From Levilactobacillus mulengensis (GTDB lineage: Bacteria > Bacillota > Bacilli > Lactobacillales > Lactobacillaceae), in the NCBI RefSeq assembly GCF_003946045.1, contig NZ_RHNW01000002.1, positions 62,001 through 126,000 on the forward strand: a stretch of 64,000 bases of DNA. The letters are read 5' to 3'. The position numbers and the translations under genes are program-made. The notes beneath the pieces are model-generated. The model saw nothing but the letters and a program-made list of their open reading frames with translations, did no database searches and was not told the origin of the DNA. Of this stretch, positions 60,525-64,000 are shown piece by piece. Numbering within the stretch: the stretch's first letter is position 1; the number at the start of each line of letters is the position of its first letter.

Positions 60525-61139
60525 CTATAAAGCATTCACTGTTAACCATGTTTGTGCCGCAAGCACCTCATGCGGCGTCAGCTGGTGAGTTCCGCCCGTT
60601 ATTTCCATCGTCGTTTCCGCCTGAATCTCGTCAAAACTTTTTAAAACTTTTTTTACCGTGGCGACCGTTACCAGCGGATCATGTTCCCCCGCCGACAGCC
60701 AAGCCCGATAACCGGGTCGCTGGACTGGCAATGCCACCGGTAACTGCAACGGATGGAAGAGCAACGCCGCCTGCCCCGGAATTTGCCCCGTTAGGACCCC
60801 GTAGGCAGCCATGGCCGCACCATTTGAATAACCGACCACCACCAGCCGCTCAGCGTCCCAGCGGTGCTCCTGGCAGACCTGTTGGACCTGTTCACCCAGC
60901 CAACTGGCTTCTTCAGCGATTTGTGCCGGGTTCACGGGTCCCGCCGCCGTTTGCGAATAATATTGCCGTTGCGCGCCAACACCCTGCCGGCCCGCAATCG
61001 TGATCAATGGACTCTGCGGAGCCAATCGCCGACCAAACGTCAGCATTTCCTGGTTCGTCCCGCCAGTTCCCTGTAAGAGCAAAAGCGGGGCTGCCGTATT
61101 GGCGCCAGGCATCGTTTCGATTAAATCCGTTTCCGCCAT
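60525..61139 (-). CDS. Alpha/beta hydrolase (carboxylesterase/phospholipase type)
   Basis: 204 residues. The nucleophile elbow is VGYSNGA (Ser near 104), with the Asp in GEHDPLV and the His in GGTHQLT completing the triad. The oxyanion segment is LLQGTGG. This is the short dienelactone-hydrolase-like/carboxylesterase group. Substrate unknown. It follows the 106-residue gene by 11 bp and is likely in the same operon. Confidence 0.92.
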   Translation of the reverse strand: MAETDLIETMPGANTAAPLLLLQGTGGTNQEMLTFGRRLAPQSPLITIAGRQGVGAQRQYYSQTAAGPVNPAQIAEEASWLGEQVQQVCQEHRWDAERLVVVGYSNGAAMAAYGVLTGQIPGQAALLFHPLQLPVALPVQRPGYRAWLSAGEHDPLVTVATVKKVLKSFDEIQAETTMEITGGTHQLTPHEVLAAQTWLTVNAL

Positions 61140-61150
61140 CGGTCAGCCTC

Positions 61151-61471
61151 CTAACGTTGGACGATGATTTCAATCTGGCCCTTCTGGGGCGCAAAATTCA
61201 AGCCTGCACACGTTTCCGTTAAGATCTTGCCGTATTCGCTCAGCACGTCCACGGGTAGCGGCGTGTGGGTTCGTAAGTGTTCAATTAACTCATCGGCCGA
61301 CTCTAAATCCGCCAACGTGACAAACAGTAAGGCGTTATTGATCAAGTCATGCAACAGATCGGTCAACAACCCATTTGGCTTGCCAACTTTATCGGTGATG
61401 ACGACCTGGTTGCTTTCTACTTCCTGGTGATTTACCGAAATATGCTTCAATACATCAAAAATCGTTTGCAT
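61151..61471 (-). CDS. Hypothetical protein, 106 residues
   Basis: No family recognised. Mostly helical with a central hydrophobic patch (LLTDLLHDLINNALLFVTLA) and a beta-like end (GQIEIIVQR). The start follows GGAGTG. Its 3' end is 11 bp before the hydrolase gene, so the two form an operon. Confidence 0.8.
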   Translation of the reverse strand: MQTIFDVLKHISVNHQEVESNQVVITDKVGKPNGLLTDLLHDLINNALLFVTLADLESADELIEHLRTHTPLPVDVLSEYGKILTETCAGLNFAPQKGQIEIIVQR

Positions 61472-61559
61472 GCCCAGTCACTCCTTCGTAGGTTATTCCC
61501 CAAAACGACAGTCTTTTTCTAATTAACTCGATGATACTGCAATTTTGCCCGAACGGAAA

Positions 61560-62699
61560 CTAATTCTTGGGAAATGCCTGCGGATGGCCCTGGTTTTGGT
61601 AGCGCGTCATGATTTTTTCCTGCACCTTAGGCAGTGGCAAGTCCCGAATCTCAGCTGCCGGCACCCATTTACCAGGGTAAAAGGTCAGTGCAGGTGTCGT
61701 CGCCAATTCCGCGACCAGTAACTTAACCTGCCAGCGCTGGTGGGTGTAGGTGTGACTGACCGGCTGCCCACTGACCGGTGTGAGGCTGATAGGGAGCTGA
61801 TAGTCCGTGGCAAATTGCTGTTCCAGTGCCGCAATGTCCGTCTCCAACGTGGGTTCATCCACCGGCACGGTCTCGCGGAGTTCTGCCTGAATCACTAATG
61901 GAAACGTCCAGTAGCCCGTTAACATTTGGTTGGCATCCCGCTGAACCATCAGGTACCCCGCGGGTGAATGGACAATCAGACCATAATACGGCATTAATTT
62001 AGGCCGCGGTGCCTTGGTCTTCACCGGAAAATCCGCCACCCGGCCTTCCCGGTAGGAGGCGTCAAATTCACGGACCGGCGAATGGGCCGGATCAGAATTT
62101 TTCGCCGTCATGTAGCTGGAGCCCAGGTCCATGATGGCTTGGTTAAAGGCGCCAGGCCGTTCCGGGTCGACGATGGGCTGAATCACCTGCTCAAAAATTT
62201 TCCGTGTCTGCGGCTTGGCGATATCATCGTCAATCAGTAACAGCCGTGAGAAGACGCGAAAGGCATTGCCATCGACCGCTGGAACCACTTCGCCAAACGC
62301 AATGCTGGCGATGGCTCCGGCCGTGTAGGGACCGATGCCGACTAAGTCAGCCAGGCCAGCCGCGGCCCGGGGCCATTCCCCGTGATAGTCAGTAACCAAC
62401 TGTTGTGCCGCACGTTGTAGATTCCGGGCGCGCGAGTAGTACCCGAGCCCCTGCCAGGCCTTCAAGAGGTCCGCTTGTTCGGCATTGGCCAACGCCGTGA
62501 CCGTGGGAAAGGTCGCCATAAAATTCTCGTAATACGGAATCACCGTATTGACCTGCGTCTGTTGCAGCATAATCTCGCTGACCCAAACGTGATAGGGCTC
62601 GTGATCCCGCCGCCACGGCAAGTCCCGCCCCTCTTGATCATACCAAGCCAACAACGTCCGGCGAAAATCCCGGATGGTGGCTGCCGACCATTTTTCCAT
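61560..62699 (-). CDS. mutY: A/G-specific adenine glycosylase lacking the iron-sulfur cluster
   Basis: 379-residue MutY, which removes adenine opposite 8-oxoguanine. The catalytic Glu is in WVSEIMLQQTQV, the helix-hairpin-helix and Asp in VGIGPYTAGAIASIAFGEV with VDGN, and the C-terminal Nudix-like 8-oxoG recognition domain covers about residues 225-365 (GLIVHSPAGYLMVQR). All four cysteines of the [4Fe-4S] loop are absent: the segment after MDLGSSYM has Met, Pro, Ser and Asp at the expected places. Clusterless MutY proteins are known in some lactic acid bacteria. Start after AGAAGGGG. It is single. Confidence 0.95.
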   Translation of the reverse strand: MEKWSAATIRDFRRTLLAWYDQEGRDLPWRRDHEPYHVWVSEIMLQQTQVNTVIPYYENFMATFPTVTALANAEQADLLKAWQGLGYYSRARNLQRAAQQLVTDYHGEWPRAAAGLADLVGIGPYTAGAIASIAFGEVVPAVDGNAFRVFSRLLLIDDDIAKPQTRKIFEQVIQPIVDPERPGAFNQAIMDLGSSYMTAKNSDPAHSPVREFDASYREGRVADFPVKTKAPRPKLMPYYGLIVHSPAGYLMVQRDANQMLTGYWTFPLVIQAELRETVPVDEPTLETDIAALEQQFATDYQLPISLTPVSGQPVSHTYTHQRWQVKLLVAELATTPALTFYPGKWVPAAEIRDLPLPKVQEKIMTRYQNQGHPQAFPKN

Positions 62700-63021
62700 C
62701 AGCTGACCCCTTCTTTCGTTCTAATTTGCGAAACCTTTTTCCTATTCTAGCGAATTCGCCCACCCGGAACAAGTAAAGCTTGACGTCCCCCCACGACTCC
62801 CCTATCATCAGTGAAGAATGACAACATAGGTAGAAACCCCGACAAGGTTGACTGCCGAGTGAGGCAATGATTGTTGATTCTCGATAGGTCATCGTCTAAG
62901 ACTTGATTACTTAGTTAAGTCGCAAATTGAAACAATTGATTGCTATACTAATTCAGTTAACTATACCTAAGCCAATTAATAAGGTTCTAAACATTACGAC
63001 AACAAATACACAAAACTGAAC
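62700..63021. other. Intergenic region, no gene recognised
   Basis: AT-rich stretch between mutY and the first repeat fragment. Its last 20 bp (ACACAAAACTGAACGGGC) recur before copy 40. No promoter, RNA gene or credible ORF seen. Confidence 0.35.
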
Positions 63022-63115
63022 GGGCTAACCCCATCTAAGCCGCAGGGCTGGTGAAAATGGGCCAGTCGCGGTCAGTGTTAGTGACCAGCGGCGCGCCAAG
63101 GTGCCCGACTGTGAC
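63022..63115 (+). repeat. Structured repeat, hybrid left fragment (copy 39)
   Basis: Left arm is class A (GCAGGGCTGGTGAAAATGGG) but the inside is class B (GTGACCAGCGGCGCGCCAAG, GGTGCCCGACTGTG). It breaks off after CTGTGACAAGTG. Confidence 0.82.
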
Positions 63116-63202
63116 AAGTGCACCGGCTCTGACTTAGCAGTAACTATCTAAAGGACAAATTGAACCAGCAACCCCCACAGAAAACAAACACACAAAGCTG
63201 AA

Positions 63203-63419
63203 CGGGCTAAACTCGTGTCAGCCGCAGGGCTGGTGAAAATGGGCTCAGCCGTGGGAGTTGCCTTAGCGGGTTCCCCGCTTAGGCAACTGCTATCTTTGAG
63301 ACGTGATCTTCGGCTCAAAGTAAGTCTGGAGACCGCCTTTCGGCTCCAGACGTGCGCCCACAGCGCCACGGCCCATTTTCACCAGCCCGGAGGCGCTGTA
63401 AGACGCGCAGTTTAACCCG
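63203..63419 (+). repeat. Structured repeat, class A, complete (copy 40)
   Basis: GGGCTAAACTCGTGTCAGCC start, GTTTAACCC end. Basal stem GGGCTGGTGAAAATGGG/CCCATTTTCACCAGCCC, hairpin 1 GTTGCCTTAGCGGG/CCCGCTTAGGCAAC, third hairpin TCTGGAGACCGCC with CTCCAGA. It lies 33 bp before the OppA-like start. Confidence 0.93.
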
Positions 63420-63452
63420 TAAAAGAGACTATGACATAACGGAGTGGTAAAC

Positions 63453-64000
63453 GTGAAACGTTGGCGATTCTTTCTAATATTAATCTTGTGTACCAGCTTG
63501 GCCGGCTGCCAGATGGCCAAGGAAACGCACACGACCAGTGACAGCAAGGGCGTCATGACCCGCAAACAGGTCGTCACCCTGGCCACCTCGCGGCCCCTGA
63601 CAACGCTGGATACCGACAAGCTCACCCAATTCGGGCGGCTGAACAACACCATTGAAGGGCTCTACTCAACGACTGGCGAGGGGCAAGCCGAACTGGCGCT
63701 GGCCAAAAAGGTCAAGGTGACCAATCATAAGCAGACCTACACCTTTACCCTCTGGCGCGATTCCCACTGGAGCAACGGCGACCTCATCACGGCCCGGGAC
63801 TTCGTTTATTCCTGGCAACGGGCCCTGTCCCCAACGACCAAGGCGCCGAACGCCGACCTCTTTGTCGGAATGCAAAACGCACGCCAAATTCTCGATGGCA
63901 AGCTACCCGCAACTAAGCTGGGTGTGAGCGCGCCGAGTCGTTTCAAATTAGTCGTTCACCTGGATCACCCAATGGCAGAACTGCCACAACGACTGACGTT
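63453..64000 (+). CDS. oppA: Oligopeptide ABC transporter substrate-binding lipoprotein, 5' part
   Basis: Open to the window end, so only the first about 182 codons are seen. The GTG start follows CGGAGTGG. Residues 1-20 are a lipoprotein signal (KRWRFFLILILCTSLAGC) with lipobox LAGC. The mature part has the OppA-family beginning VVTLATSRPLTTLDTDKLT, FTLWRDSHWSNGDLITARDFV followed by YSWQRALSP, as in family 5 peptide-binding proteins. Function is capture of peptides outside the cell for ABC import. Which peptides, and whether the permease genes follow, is beyond the window. Confidence 0.92.
   Translation, partial: MKRWRFFLILILCTSLAGCQMAKETHTTSDSKGVMTRKQVVTLATSRPLTTLDTDKLTQFGRLNNTIEGLYSTTGEGQAELALAKKVKVTNHKQTYTFTLWRDSHWSNGDLITARDFVYSWQRALSPTTKAPNADLFVGMQNARQILDGKLPATKLGVSAPSRFKLVVHLDHPMAELPQRLT

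Overview
The window looks like chromosomal DNA of a lactic acid bacterium of the family Lactobacillaceae. A heterofermentative Levilactobacillus-type species is my best guess. This rests on the gene set: AdoCbl-dependent class II ribonucleotide reductase, Firmicutes-type GalT, an HPrK-like-P-loop PEP carboxykinase annotated in lactobacilli, a MutY without an iron-sulfur cluster, PepO, paired SMR exporters, and strong AGGAGG ribosome binding sites. No rRNA, prophage, transposase or CRISPR array is visible. One tRNA-Arg is present.

Layout. 0.3-8 kb: a MarR regulator, endopeptidase PepO, a cobalamin adenosyltransferase and the class II ribonucleotide reductase it should supply (with two NrdR boxes), and a LURP-one-like protein. 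8.7-21.7 kb: a complete Leloir galactose region on the minus strand (GalR-like LacI regulator, galT, galE, galK, a GPH symporter with a small partner ORF, phosphoglucomutase, galM). 21.9-24.9 kb: an acyl-CoA dehydrogenase-etfB-etfA operon, unexpected in a fermentative lactobacillus. 25.1-28.1 kb: a two-gene ABC cassette of the lactococcin-972-associated type, bracketed by 53-bp direct repeats. 28.4-35.8 kb: PEP carboxykinase, then a LysR / OFA-transporter / AroE-like / SDR group that resembles hydroaromatic acid use. 35.8-45.8 kb: SMR pair, ASCH protein, DHA2 exporter, methionine aminopeptidase, menaquinone methyltransferase, Rgg-like regulator, DNA glycosylase, DUF488, a HAD mutase with an altered catalytic motif, and Usp. 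46.4-64 kb: BCCT transporter with no ordinary start codon, O-acetyltransferase, VOC protein, RNase H, cytosine deaminase, ThiD/PdxK, quinone-oxidoreductase-like protein, SDR, small membrane proteins, tRNA-Arg, cytochrome b5-like protein, cold shock protein, hydrolase, MutY, and the start of an OppA-type lipoprotein.

The most striking feature is a very abundant family of large structured intergenic repeats. I count about 40 full or partial copies, each roughly 180-300 bp, filling most of the long gaps between genes. They share one architecture: a long basal inverted repeat enclosing three hairpins. One hairpin has a CTTTGAG/CTCAAAG stem and one carries a conserved AGACCGC. Stem sequences differ between copies but stay complementary, which is covariation. 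Three modular classes (A, B, C below) share the core, and B also occurs without its outer stem ('inner B'). The ends are imperfect inverted repeats related to GGGTTAAACTAGTGTCAGCC, and several neighbouring genes take their stop codon from this end sequence. At seven places a truncated copy precedes a full copy with the flanking DNA duplicated. No transposase or other protein partner is visible, so the family is either a non-autonomous mobile element or a structured DNA/RNA element of unknown role.
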